A stretch of 18,236 nucleotides of DNA from Deltaproteobacteria bacterium. Its GTDB lineage: Bacteria > Bdellovibrionota > UBA1018 > UBA923. The translations under genes were made by a program, and so were the position numbers. The notes under the pieces were generated by a model. It worked only from the letters and a program-made list of their open reading frames with translations. It made no database searches and was not told the DNA's origin. The stretch spans positions 1 to 18,236 of the forward strand of contig JACQAW010000105.1 of assembly GCA_016194725.1 (NCBI GenBank), written 5' to 3'. This document shows, one piece after another, positions 7,447 through 14,845 of this stretch; the first letter of the stretch is position 1; every line of letters starts with the position of its first letter.

Positions 7447-8134
7447 TCAGAATTCGGTCCGGATCGCCCAGAAACTCGAAATGCATGGTATCGCCCATCG
7501 CGTCCCAGCCCAGCCAGTAAAAGCCAAACCGCTCGAACTCGTTTACCCAGCAGCGTGGCATTTCCATGCGTTCAAAGATCGACTTCACGTGCCGGCGGCA
7601 CTGAGGAACATCGGACCATGGGGGCACGCAGCCACAGCACGGGTTACGGTCGGGGTCGATGTCCAGTGCCGTGCCGAACATGTGATTTGAGATCTCGCCG
7701 CCCCGGTAGGTGTTCTTGTAGCGAATGCCGCTCAGCCGCCGGGGTGCATAGCGCTTGCCAGTGCCCAGGTCGGTGCAGCGTTCGATCACCGCGCGTTCGG
7801 CGCATTCCAGCGCCGGCAGAATCTTCGCATTCAGGCGCACTTTCAAACCCAGAAATCGGGTCTCGCGCGACAGCTCGACCGCGGACTTCGGATTGACCTT
7901 GGTCAGCGGCGCCCCATCGACGTAACCGTAATGCTCGACCCGATAATGTATCGCCTTTTGCACGGCGCGCGCAAACCCACGCTTGTCCTTGAGCATGCTG
8001 GAGCGAATTAAAAAATCCTGAGCCAGCTGCTCACGGCATTCCGGACCACGCTCCGCCGCCTGGGCACCAATTCCCGCCATCATTATAACAGTCGCCAAAC
8101 CAGCTACCAAACCACGGGCTACTAAAGACTCCAA
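7430..8134 (-). CDS. Exported M15 (VanY-like) zinc peptidase
   Basis: This is a predicted periplasmic D-Ala-D-Ala carboxypeptidase-like or endolysin-like enzyme of family M15. The zinc and catalytic motif is EISNHMFGTALDID (His151, Asp158), followed by GDTMHFEF (Asp215, His218). These enzymes trim peptidoglycan stem peptides. With the TTG at 8134 the protein has 234 residues and a clean signal peptide (MESLVARGLVAGLATVIMMA, cleavage near AQA-AE); AAGGCGGTG upstream could bind ribosomes. An ATG at 8191 would add 19 residues and weaken the signal. A cysteine cluster, CCGC (166-169) with Cys179 and Cys195, follows the first motif and suggests disulfide bonds. The 3' end overlaps the convergent membrane protein gene by 17 bases. 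Confidence 0.83.
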   Translation of the reverse strand: MESLVARGLVAGLATVIMMAGIGAQAAERGPECREQLAQDFLIRSSMLKDKRGFARAVQKAIHYRVEHYGYVDGAPLTKVNPKSAVELSRETRFLGLKVRLNAKILPALECAERAVIERCTDLGTGKRYAPRRLSGIRYKNTYRGGEISNHMFGTALDIDPDRNPCCGCVPPWSDVPQCRRHVKSIFERMEMPRCWVNEFERFGFYWLGWDAMGDTMHFEFLGDPDRILIRPEY

Positions 8135-8214
8135 GCATTCACCGCCTTGCCGTTCTGTACCGCACCTGGCAGCCGTGGTCCACCATTGCATGCCCGCGCG
8201 TCTTGACGTAGAAA

Positions 8215-8760
8215 ATGGTAATGAATTCCAATATTCGCCTGGCTACCGAGGCCGATGCCCAAGCTCTGCTATTCATCTATGAGCCGTACATTCGCGATAC
8301 AGTCATTACCTTTGAGATCGATTCGCCCGGCGTTGACGAATTTCGGCGACGCATTCGCGATACCATGAAGTGTCTCCCCTGGCTGGTCTTTGAGGACGAG
8401 GGAAAGATCGTGGGCTACGCGTATGCCGGCCGGCACCATGAGCGCGCGGCCTACCAGTGGTCGGCTAATGTTTCTGTTTATCTGGCGTCGACTCATCACC
8501 GTAAGGGCATTGGAAAAAAACTCTATACCGAGCTTTTTCGCATTCTGCGCGCACAGGGCTACTACACTCTGTATGGTGGCATCACCCTGCCCAACGCCGC
8601 CAGCGTGGCCATTCACGAGTCGTTTGGCTTCAAGCCCACGGCGATGTATGCGAACGTGGGTTATAAATTCGGAAAGTGGCACGATGTAGGTTGGTGGTAT
8701 CTGCCGCTACGGCCCTACGACCGGCCCGCGGGCCCGCCCGACCCCGACTACCGACTTTAG
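8215..8760 (+). CDS. GNAT N-acetyltransferase, phosphinothricin acetyltransferase type
   Basis: This 181-residue protein follows the phosphinothricin acetyltransferase/MnaT pattern. It has IRLATEADAQALLFIYEPYI near the N-terminus, then FEIDSP, GYAYAGRHHERAAYQWSANVSVYL, the acetyl-CoA loop HHRKGIGKKLY, and the C-terminal GITLPNAASVAIHESFGFKP. Family members acetylate the amino group of phosphinothricin, methionine sulfoximine or methionine sulfone, often as housekeeping detoxification. The ATG at 8215 is used; another at 8221 is equally possible, and neither has a strong Shine-Dalgarno sequence. It is divergent from the M15 peptidase gene. Its stop codon directly touches the inverted-repeat element. 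Confidence 0.88.
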   Translation: MVMNSNIRLATEADAQALLFIYEPYIRDTVITFEIDSPGVDEFRRRIRDTMKCLPWLVFEDEGKIVGYAYAGRHHERAAYQWSANVSVYLASTHHRKGIGKKLYTELFRILRAQGYYTLYGGITLPNAASVAIHESFGFKPTAMYANVGYKFGKWHDVGWWYLPLRPYDRPAGPPDPDYRL

Positions 8761-8877
8761 AGGCTGTTTCAAATAAAAAGCCCGGGTTGACCACGCCGAA
8801 TTCGAGCGAAGCGAGAATAAGGCCATTGGCATGAGGCGGGTTGAGGCATGTGTCCCATGCCCGCAATGAAACAGCCT
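8761..8877. repeat. MITE-like inverted-repeat element or bidirectional terminator
   Basis: The perfect 11-base arms AGGCTGTTTCA (8761-8771) and TGAAACAGCCT (8867-8877) enclose 95 bases. Inside lies a smaller hairpin, GGCATG-tgtcc-CATGCC (8845-8861). The element starts on the base after the acetyltransferase stop and ends one base before the stop of the convergent gene. No open frame of note lies inside. It could be a short non-autonomous transposable element, because the arms resemble transposon ends. It could also be an extragenic palindrome that ends transcription from both sides; a TTTT follows the right arm on the + strand. Confidence 0.55.
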
Positions 8878-8878
8878 T

Positions 8879-9334
8879 TTAAAAAAACCAGCCCAGGTTG
8901 ATGTAGCTGCGCATTCTGGAGCCGGACATGGTCGAGACCGCGCCGCCCAGCTCAAAATACAGGCGCTCGCCGAACATGCCCAGACCCACTGTAAGCATGC
9001 CCCAATATCCAATGGTTCGATAGCCAACCACGCCACCCACCGTGGGCATGAGTGCAATTGCGCCACCAAAGGGTTTGATGAGCCAGTAGGTCGGAGCAAA
9101 GGCCAGCCCGCCCTGTCCCAGCGGCATGCGGCTCTCGTCCAGGCCCGCGCCCAGCGAAAGTTTGGCTTTGCTCGAAAAGCGATGCATGAAGTTCAACGTC
9201 AGCTCACCGTGCGCGCTGGCTCCGGCAAGCCCCACATAAAATCCGTTTGGCCGTACGGTCAGGCCCGCGGCCTGCGCAGCTGGAAATCCTAAAGCAGCAA
9301 CCCAAAACAATATGAGCGCGAAATTCCACCTCAT
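8879..9334 (-). CDS. Small exported protein, outer-membrane barrel-like
   Basis: This 151-residue protein has a signal peptide (MRWNFALILFWVAALGFPAA, cleavage near AQA-AG). The mature chain is Gly-rich with alternating hydrophobic residues, as in GFYVGLAGASAHGELTLNF and MLTVGLGMFGERLYFELGGA. It ends in SYINLGWFF, an aromatic C-terminus typical of outer-membrane beta-barrels recognised by the BAM complex. About 130 mature residues would allow roughly eight strands. I recognise no named family. The ATG overlaps the stop of the upstream glycosyltransferase gene as ATGA, so the two are translationally coupled. The stop lies immediately next to the inverted-repeat element. Confidence 0.72.
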   Translation of the reverse strand: MRWNFALILFWVAALGFPAAQAAGLTVRPNGFYVGLAGASAHGELTLNFMHRFSSKAKLSLGAGLDESRMPLGQGGLAFAPTYWLIKPFGGAIALMPTVGGVVGYRTIGYWGMLTVGLGMFGERLYFELGGAVSTMSGSRMRSYINLGWFF

Positions 9335-10551
9335 AACGCCGAATAAATCCGACAATATTGCGCGACGCCCAGGCTAAGCGAAAAATATTCTTCGGCCGCG
9401 CTCCTCAGCTTTTCGGGCGGAATCCCCAGCAGCGCATCGATATTGCGTACCACGCGCGCGTACTCTGCGTCCTCAAAACGGCTGACCACTTCGCCCAGGT
9501 GGTAGCGCGCCGCAATCCAGTCGCTGTCGCCGACCTTGGCGTTCATGACCACCGGAATGCCCATGCTCAGCAGCTCGCCCAGCTTGGTGGGCGACGAAGA
9601 CATTTTTGAATAGGTGGGCTTGATGAAAAACACGCTCATATTGGATAGGCTCAGCAGCGACGGCACCTCGTTGCGCGTGCCCCGGGTCACCACGATGCGA
9701 TCAGCTGCTATTCCGGCAGCCGCGGCAGCTTTGCGAATGGCCTCGGGATTGTCGGGCGTGATGAAGAAGAACTTGGCATTGGCGCGGCTCTCGAGCAGCT
9801 TGCGAAAAAATGCGAGCATCTCGGGCAGCATGTACCAGGTGCCAATCGAGCCCAGATAACAGACGACGAAGTCGCCCGCGCTAAAGCCGAATTTGGCCCG
9901 CAGCTCGGTCTGCATCGTCTTCGTTACCTTGCCGCGCGCGAAATGCGACAGGTCGGCGCAGCAGGGAATGACTTCGATCTTGAGCCGCTCCTTGCCAGGC
10001 AGGTCCCATTTCATGATCTCTTCTTTCGCAAGATGAGTCAGGCTGATGACCTGGTCGGCTTCGAGCAGGAACTCGCGCTCGCGCGCCTTGAAATAGCGGT
10101 AAACCGCTTTATACAGCGGATTCTTCAAGTTCCAAAGGCCGCCATCGACCCGCTCGTCGGCCCAGAAGCCGCGCATGTCAAAGATGAACCGCACGCCATG
10201 GCGGCGCTTGAGCAGCAAGCCCACGAGCGACGGAATGTAGCTGCGGCAATGCACCACCTCGAAGCCATGCGCGCGGTGCAAAGCGAGCGCCTGACGCTTG
10301 AGCTGGCCCAGGTCCCAGACGGTGGAAAAAACGGGCGGCTTCTTATGATAGAAAATCGGGTGCCACGCGATGCGATGGCTCGCGAGCAGCTCGCGAATCT
10401 CGGTCTCGTGTTCCTTGAGGCGGTCGGGCTTTTCGCAGCTCAGAAGATGAATCTCGTGCCCGGCCGCGGCAAGCCCGGCAAGATAGGGAATGACCTGGGA
10501 CTGGCCCAGCGTATCGGTCATCCCATCATACGAAACATACAGCGTGCGCAT
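9331..10551 (-). CDS. Glycosyltransferase family 4
   Basis: This 406-residue GT-B enzyme begins MRTLYVSYDGMTDTLGQSQV, with the Gly-containing donor/acceptor loop typical of GT4. FEVVHCRSYIPSLVGLLL and FDMRGFWADERVDGG lie in the N-terminal domain. The C-terminal domain has VVCYLGSIGTWY, FFITPDNPEA and SSPTKLGELLSMGIPVVMN. In this branch the last motif, KLGELLSMG, replaces the classic EX7E pair. Together with the barrel gene it overlaps by ATGA, it forms a two-gene unit apart from the larger glycan cluster. The ATG at 10551 is the only sensible start; no strong ribosome-binding site is visible. The osmC pseudogene ends 25 bases upstream. Confidence 0.88.
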   Translation of the reverse strand: MRTLYVSYDGMTDTLGQSQVIPYLAGLAAAGHEIHLLSCEKPDRLKEHETEIRELLASHRIAWHPIFYHKKPPVFSTVWDLGQLKRQALALHRAHGFEVVHCRSYIPSLVGLLLKRRHGVRFIFDMRGFWADERVDGGLWNLKNPLYKAVYRYFKAREREFLLEADQVISLTHLAKEEIMKWDLPGKERLKIEVIPCCADLSHFARGKVTKTMQTELRAKFGFSAGDFVVCYLGSIGTWYMLPEMLAFFRKLLESRANAKFFFITPDNPEAIRKAAAAAGIAADRIVVTRGTRNEVPSLLSLSNMSVFFIKPTYSKMSSSPTKLGELLSMGIPVVMNAKVGDSDWIAARYHLGEVVSRFEDAEYARVVRNIDALLGIPPEKLRSAAEEYFSLSLGVAQYCRIYSAL

Positions 10552-10576
10552 GGCAACATCTTACCGCACGGCCGCC

Positions 10577-10995
10577 TTACCCCACAAGGCCCATGGTATC
10601 GGTCGCTTCAAGATAGGCGCTCAAAGTCACCTTTGCGTTGAGCAGCCGCGAGATGGGACAATGCATTTTCGCCTCTTCGCACTGTTTTTCGAACTGAGTC
10701 ACGTCGGCACCTGGGACGTGAGCGGAAACTTCAAGCCGGGACTCGGTGATTTGCCAGTCGTTGCCGTAAGCCCCACGCTGTCCAGCTGGGCCGACAACGC
10801 CATCGAAAAACAGGCCGCGTGAGCAGCGGCAATCAGCTCTTCGGGATTGGTTTGGTCGGCCGCAACCTTTTCCCCGATTTTAAAACGCGCCCCATACGAG
10901 TAGGCGGCATTTTCGAGAGCGGTACTGTCGGTTGAAACGCTTCCTGCCCCTTCTTTCAAGCTGCCCTGCCATACGGCTGACGCTCCTCGTTTCAT
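10577..10995 (-). pseudogene. osmC: Frameshifted osmC-family peroxidase gene
   Basis: From the ATG at 10995 the first frame encodes SAVWQGSLKEGAGSVSTDS and then NPEELIAAAHAACFSMALSA, the N-terminal half of OsmC with the first redox cysteine. That frame ends at 10699 after GLTATTGKSPSP. A different frame then carries the rest: NDWQITESRLEVSAHVPGAD, then CEEAKMHCPISRLLNAKVTL with the second cysteine, ending at a TAA at 10577-10579. Against E. coli OsmC recalled from memory, roughly 13 residues between the halves are also missing, so a deletion that breaks the frame is likelier than a single-base error. OsmC-type proteins reduce organic hydroperoxides. The neighbours (hydrolase, Hsp20) fit a stress island. 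A sequencing error cannot be excluded. Confidence 0.82.
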
Positions 10996-11022
10996 TTCAA
11001 GTTCCCGCCTTTCCTCTCACCC

Positions 11023-11034
11023 TTGCACTTGCAA
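11023..11034. promoter_or_regulatory. Small palindrome between osmC remnant and hydrolase gene
   Basis: TTGCA-ct-TGCAA lies in the gap between the divergent osmC pseudogene and the hydrolase gene. The same half-sites, with a three-base spacer, occur in front of the MarR gene at 15846-15858. OsmC/Ohr genes are often controlled by MarR-type OhrR regulators, so this may be an operator. Short palindromes arise easily by chance and confidence is low. Confidence 0.2.
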
Positions 11035-11084
11035 ACAATATGCTTTGCGAGCTGCCCGGCATCGATTTTGCTTGGTGCCCGCTC

Positions 11085-11765
11085 ATGAATCAAAATCATG
11101 ACGTCGTCATTACCGATGGCCTGCTGCGGCTTCCGGGAACTCTTGCTATTCCCGAGCCAGCGCTCGGTGTCGTGCTTTTCGCGCACGGAAGCGGCAGCAC
11201 CCGGCACAGCCCTCGAAATATCCAGGTCGCGCGCGTGCTCAACAAAGCAGGATTGGGTACGCTGCTTTTCGATCTCTTGACCCCCGAAGAAGCCGCGGAT
11301 CGCGAAAACACATTCGACATCCCACTGCTCAGCGCGCGCCTGGTGCTCGCCACCACCTGGCTGCAAGACAGCCTTGCCCCAAAGCACCTGCCTCTGGGGT
11401 ACTTCGGCGCAAGTACCGGCGCCGCCGCCGCAATATCAGCGGCCTGCGAGCTGGGCACGCGCATCAGCGCCGTGGTTTCGCGCGGCGGGCGCCCCGACCT
11501 GGCACAGGGAAATTTAAATGACCTCAAGGCACCTACCTTGCTGCTCGTGGGCAGCGAAGACGACGTCGTGTTGAGGTTAAACCAAAACATGCTGCCGCGG
11601 CTCGCGCAGTCCCAGCTCACCATCGTTCCCGGCGCAACTCATCTTTTCGAAGAGCCAGGCACGCTCGAAGAGGTCGCCGAACATGCCAAAAACTGGTTCG
11701 TGCATCATCTCAGTGCACGAGCCACTCACCCCTCAAAAAGGAGAACTCATCATGAACATTCATAA
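11085..11765 (+). CDS. Dienelactone-hydrolase-like alpha/beta hydrolase
   Basis: This 226-residue protein has the alpha/beta-hydrolase order: GVVLFAHGSGSTRHSPRN (oxyanion region), LLFDLLTPEEAADRE, the nucleophile elbow GYFGASTGAAAA with the catalytic Ser in G-x-S-x-G, VGSEDDVV supplying the acid, and PGATHLFEEPG supplying the His. This branch is often found alone or fused to a phosphoribosyltransferase domain, in stress-linked clusters. The substrate is unknown. The ATG at 11085 puts the protein start at the usual place for the family; an upstream ATG at 11040 is possible. The 3' end overlaps the hsp20 start by 14 bases, so the two are probably co-transcribed. Confidence 0.83.
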   Translation: MNQNHDVVITDGLLRLPGTLAIPEPALGVVLFAHGSGSTRHSPRNIQVARVLNKAGLGTLLFDLLTPEEAADRENTFDIPLLSARLVLATTWLQDSLAPKHLPLGYFGASTGAAAAISAACELGTRISAVVSRGGRPDLAQGNLNDLKAPTLLLVGSEDDVVLRLNQNMLPRLAQSQLTIVPGATHLFEEPGTLEEVAEHAKNWFVHHLSARATHPSKRRTHHEHS

Positions 11766-12315
11766 ACACCGCAACCGAAACATGCCCGTCACCCAAAGAG
11801 CACGCGGGTCCTGGAACCCTCTGCGCGAAATCTCGCTTCTGCAAAAAAACCTGGACCGGATGTTCGATGATTTCTGGTCACCCGTGCCCGATCTGTTCGA
11901 GCCCTTGGACGAAGTTAACGCGTTCATGCCACCCGTGGACGTACAGGATACCGAAAATGCTTATCTGCTCAGTTTTGACCTGCCCGGCGTTTCGAAGCAT
12001 GACCTGAAGATCGAGATGCGCGACAGCCAGCTGGTCATCTCTGGCGAGCGCAAAGAGGAGGTCGAACGCCGTGAAAAAGGCGGCCATCTGGCATCGGAAA
12101 GGGTTTACGGCACGTTCCTGCGCTCGTTCACCCTGCCCTCAAATGTGGACGCGAGCAAAATTGAAGCAAGCTTTCGCGACGGCGTTCTGCACATCGCCGT
12201 GCCTAAAACCGAAGCCACGAAATCCAAGCCCATCGAAATCAAGGAAACCGGCAAGGGCGGCATCATAGACAGGCTGCTGGGAAACGAAACAAAGAAGGAA
12301 GAAAAAGCGGCCTAA
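11752..12315 (+). CDS. Hsp20/alpha-crystallin small heat-shock protein
   Basis: This 187-residue ATP-independent holdase binds unfolding proteins in the cytoplasm. The N-terminal arm holds REISLLQKNLDRMFDDFW. The alpha-crystallin domain runs from VDVQDTENAYLLSFDLPGV through LKIEMRDSQLVISGERKEE and ERVYGTFLRSFTLPSNVDAS to FRDGVLHIAVPK. A charged C-terminal tail ends in KKEEKAA. The ATG at 11752 has AAGGAGA at good spacing. The hydrolase gene upstream overlaps by 14 bases. The TAA stop shares bases with the stop of an M48 peptidase remnant on the other strand. Confidence 0.93.
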   Translation: MNIHKHRNRNMPVTQRARGSWNPLREISLLQKNLDRMFDDFWSPVPDLFEPLDEVNAFMPPVDVQDTENAYLLSFDLPGVSKHDLKIEMRDSQLVISGERKEEVERREKGGHLASERVYGTFLRSFTLPSNVDASKIEASFRDGVLHIAVPKTEATKSKPIEIKETGKGGIIDRLLGNETKKEEKAA

Positions 12316-12443
12316 GCGGCACGGGGAGCGCGGGAAATACCCGCGCTCTCTTGCAGCCGCCTGATGCGGGCTTCGAGCGGCGGATGCGTGGCGAAAAGTC
12401 GAAACAGGCCCCCGGCGACCCGGCACGATTCTATCGCATGCTG
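12312..12443 (-). pseudogene. C-terminal remnant of an M48 (HtpX-like) peptidase
   Basis: On the minus strand this frame encodes RVAGGLFRLFATHPPLEARI followed by RRLQES and ends at a TAG at 12312-12314. The segment LF-x-THPPLEARI-RLQ is the typical end of M48 zinc metallopeptidases, where substrate-facing THPP precedes the last helix. The rest of the gene, including the HEXXH site, is absent: a stop at 12444-12446 closes the frame upstream. About 43 codons survive, so this is a truncated relic. Its stop overlaps the hsp20 stop tail to tail, suggesting that an intact M48 gene once stood convergent to hsp20. Confidence 0.68.
12326..12348. terminator. Hairpin after hsp20
   Basis: GAGCGCGGG-aaata-CCCGCGCTC forms a perfect nine-base stem 11 bases after the hsp20 stop. 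The following TCTT is only a weak U-tract, so intrinsic termination may be partial. The same bases encode the last residues of the M48 remnant on the other strand. Confidence 0.55.
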
Positions 12444-12481
12444 TCATCCCTGGAGACCACCAACCAGCGAGTCGATTTTTT

Positions 12482-12510
12482 TTGACAGACCCCTAAGCCG
12501 TCCTTACGCT
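12482..12510 (+). promoter_or_regulatory. Promoter of the exported peptidase operon
   Basis: A consensus -35 TTGACA (12482-12487) is followed by 17 bases and TACGCT (12505-12510), a poor -10 box. A run of eight T begins just upstream (12476-12483). A seven-base inverted repeat, TGTTGGC-aaccaa-GCCAACA (12510-12529), overlaps the end of the -10 and the expected start point. It could be an operator or a leader hairpin. AGGGGA then precedes the ATG at 12544. Confidence 0.5.
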
Positions 12511-12543
12511 GTTGGCAACCAAGCCAACAAAGGGGACTATTTA

Positions 12544-13653
12544 ATGATTCTTCATCTCATGCTTGCAGTGGGCCTCGCGCATGCCGCGCCAGCGCCAAAG
12601 TGGTCAATTGAAACAGTTGATCGTTCTTCCAACGGCAATCGCCAGATCGCCATCAAAGCGACGGCGGACGGTCAGGTCCACCTGGCTTATACGGGCTGCA
12701 CCGATGCTCCGTGCAAGAATGACGAGCTCCGGTATACGGTCCGCGGCCTGGACGGAAAATGGGCCACGTCGACCGTCGATAACGCCAAGAATGCCACAGG
12801 CTGGGTGCCCAGCATGGCGTTCGACGCCAATGGCACCATTCACCTTGTCTACGCGAATCATTATAAGTACCCCCGGCTGCAGTACGCCTACAAAACCCAG
12901 AACAGCCCCTGGAAAACACAGACGGTCGGAAATGTTTCGGGCGGTTACTGGACCTCGCTTGCGGTGAGCGGCGAAAATATCTATGTCGCCAATACGGTGT
13001 TTCCAAAAAATGACGTCAACCAGTCGGCCCTCCAGATCGCGACAAAGGTCGGCGACGCCTGGACGTTCGAGGTCATCGACGACAGCATGAGCGCCGGCTG
13101 GTTTACCCAACTCGTCATCGGCGCCGACGGGCTGCCCATCGTCACGTCGACAGCAACCGCGTATCCCAACGGCGATCTCAAGCTCATGCGCAAAACGGCC
13201 AATGGAACGTGGGAAACCACGGCCATCGCCGATCAGACGATCAAAAACTCGCTGGCCCTCGACTCCAAGGGGTTCATCCACATCGCGTTCAACCGCATGG
13301 ACGACAAGTTCATGAAAACCAGCGATCTCATGTACGCCACGAACGCTCCCGATGGCGCCTGGACCATGCAGCTCATCGAAGGCGGCGAGTACAGCCAGCA
13401 AGACACCGGTGGCTTTCCATACCTGGTGCTCGACTCCAAAGATCGGCCCCACGTCAGCTACTCCGACAAGTTTCACCGGAAGCTGATGTACGCGCGCAAC
13501 CTCGGCGGAAAGTGGGAAATCTACGCGCTTACGAAAAACAAGGACGATTGCTACTACTCGCGCATGGATCTTGATGCCAAAGGCGGCTTGCATCTGGCCT
13601 GCGACACCGGCGACACGATTCGTTACGCCTACTGCAAGGACTGCACGAAATGA
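12544..13653 (+). CDS. Exported beta-propeller-like repeat protein
   Basis: This 369-residue protein has a short signal peptide (MILHLMLAVGLAHAAPA). The mature chain holds seven similar units of about 45-50 residues, each of the form D-x-x-G-x-x-H-x-x-Y, then L-x-YA, then W-x-x-x-x-V. Examples are MAFDANGTIHLVYAN, LALDSKGFIHIAFNR, LVLDSKDRPHVSYSD and MDLDAKGGLHLACDT. The last unit lacks its W strand, and the mature N-terminus begins with exactly such a strand (KWSIETVD). That predicts a seven-bladed propeller closed by the usual velcro pairing. I do not recognise a named family. It may bind substrate or partner for the two peptidases encoded behind it. The ATG at 12544 has AGGGGA upstream; its stop overlaps the next gene as ATGA. 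Confidence 0.8.
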   Translation: MILHLMLAVGLAHAAPAPKWSIETVDRSSNGNRQIAIKATADGQVHLAYTGCTDAPCKNDELRYTVRGLDGKWATSTVDNAKNATGWVPSMAFDANGTIHLVYANHYKYPRLQYAYKTQNSPWKTQTVGNVSGGYWTSLAVSGENIYVANTVFPKNDVNQSALQIATKVGDAWTFEVIDDSMSAGWFTQLVIGADGLPIVTSTATAYPNGDLKLMRKTANGTWETTAIADQTIKNSLALDSKGFIHIAFNRMDDKFMKTSDLMYATNAPDGAWTMQLIEGGEYSQQDTGGFPYLVLDSKDRPHVSYSDKFHRKLMYARNLGGKWEIYALTKNKDDCYYSRMDLDAKGGLHLACDTGDTIRYAYCKDCTK

Positions 13654-14840
13654 AGCACCTCGCTCCGGCGCTTCTGATTCTCGCATCACTCGTGTTTCTG
13701 ACGCCCGGCCTGGTCCGGGCGTCAGAGCCCGTCAGAGACTGGACGATGCTGGTTTTTCTGAACGGCAACAACAACCTCGACGACTGGGCCAAGTTCAACC
13801 TGCTCGAGATGGAACAGGTGGGTTCGAGTGACCGCGTCAACGTCGTGGTGCAATGGGCAAGCTACGAGCGAAAAAAAGTCGATCGCCGGTACATCGTCAA
13901 GAGCAATACCCCCGACGAGGTCAGGTCGCCGGTGCTGCAAGACCTGGGACGGGCCGATATGGGCGACTGGCGCCAGCTGGTCGATTTTATCGCCTGGGGT
14001 GCGGCGAACTACCCGGCCCGGCATTACCTGATCGACGTCTGGGACCACGGCACGGGCTGGCACGAAAACCGTGCTCGTGGCGTCGACATCAGCCACGACG
14101 ACTTCACCCACCACTGGATCACCACCCAGCAGCTGGGCTGGGTGCTGCGTGACGCCGCAAAGATCATCGGGCATAAAGTCGACGTGTACGCCAGCGACGC
14201 CTGCGAGATGGGCATGATCGAGATTGCCAGCGAGCTGGCCGCGAACGTCGAAATCTATGCCGGTTCCCAGATCGACATTCCGCTGCGGGGCTGGCCCTAT
14301 GCCCAGATTCTGCGCAAATGGCATGCCCGCAAGGACACCTCGGCGGCAGACATCGCGCGGCTGATCGCCTCGGAATACGTTTCTTCCTTCAAAGGCGGAG
14401 TGCACGGAAAAAAGGATGCGACGTTTTCGGTGTATGACCTGGGCAAGACTCAAGCTCTGACCGAGGCCATAGCACTGCTGGGCACCAGGCTTTCGAAGCT
14501 GGGCAGCACCACGGACAGAAAAAAGGTGAACAACGCGCGCATCGAAGCGCTCACCATTACAAATGATTACAAGGATTTTTTGGATTTCCTGGAGCAGCTC
14601 GAAAAAGAGAAAATCGAAGGCCTTGGTCAGGATGTATTCGGTGGCGTGCGCCGGGCGGCGGCCGATTACGTCATCGCCAACCAGGTGACATCTGGATATC
14701 CGCGACTGGCCAAGGGCATCTCGATCTGGCTGCCAGGCGAAAAGAAATGGTTCAGCAAATACCTGAGCCAGTATAATGCCCTGAACTTTTCAGCCGCCAC
14801 CCACTGGGAAGACGCACTTAAAAATCTTTTGCTGGAGTAG
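13650..14840 (+). CDS. Clostripain-like C11 cysteine peptidase
   Basis: This 396-residue secreted peptidase belongs to clan CD, family C11. A signal peptide (MKHLAPALLILASLVFLTPG, cleavage near VRA-SE) precedes WTMLVFLNGNNNLDDWAKFN, the typical first strand. The catalytic His is His133 in DVWDHGTGW and the catalytic Cys is Cys185 in YASDACEMGMIE, each at the end of a hydrophobic strand. Family members usually cleave after Arg or Lys and many mature by self-cleavage. TSGYPRLAKGISIWLPGE near the C-terminus matches the family's closing beta-strand. Translation is coupled to the propeller gene by ATGA and five bases separate it from the carboxypeptidase gene. An endopeptidase followed by an exopeptidase suggests stepwise protein degradation outside the cytoplasm. 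Confidence 0.9.
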   Translation: MKHLAPALLILASLVFLTPGLVRASEPVRDWTMLVFLNGNNNLDDWAKFNLLEMEQVGSSDRVNVVVQWASYERKKVDRRYIVKSNTPDEVRSPVLQDLGRADMGDWRQLVDFIAWGAANYPARHYLIDVWDHGTGWHENRARGVDISHDDFTHHWITTQQLGWVLRDAAKIIGHKVDVYASDACEMGMIEIASELAANVEIYAGSQIDIPLRGWPYAQILRKWHARKDTSAADIARLIASEYVSSFKGGVHGKKDATFSVYDLGKTQALTEAIALLGTRLSKLGSTTDRKKVNNARIEALTITNDYKDFLDFLEQLEKEKIEGLGQDVFGGVRRAAADYVIANQVTSGYPRLAKGISIWLPGEKKWFSKYLSQYNALNFSAATHWEDALKNLLLE

Positions 14841-14845
14841 CCTCA

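Noticed and set aside
8761..8877. CRISPR or tRNA-like structure
   Set aside because: There is only one pair of arms, no repeated spacers, and no cloverleaf or CCA end.
10699..10995. Intact short OsmC-like protein of 98 residues
   Set aside because: The missing C-terminal half, with the second redox cysteine, is present immediately downstream in another frame, so this is half of a broken gene.
12604..13689. Minus-strand frame of 361 codons
   Set aside because: It is antisense to the propeller repeats. The open frame follows from the codon usage of the real gene, which has a promoter, ribosome-binding site and signal peptide.
13722..14453. Minus-strand frame of 243 codons
   Set aside because: It is antisense to the C11 peptidase, whose catalytic His and Cys motifs are intact.
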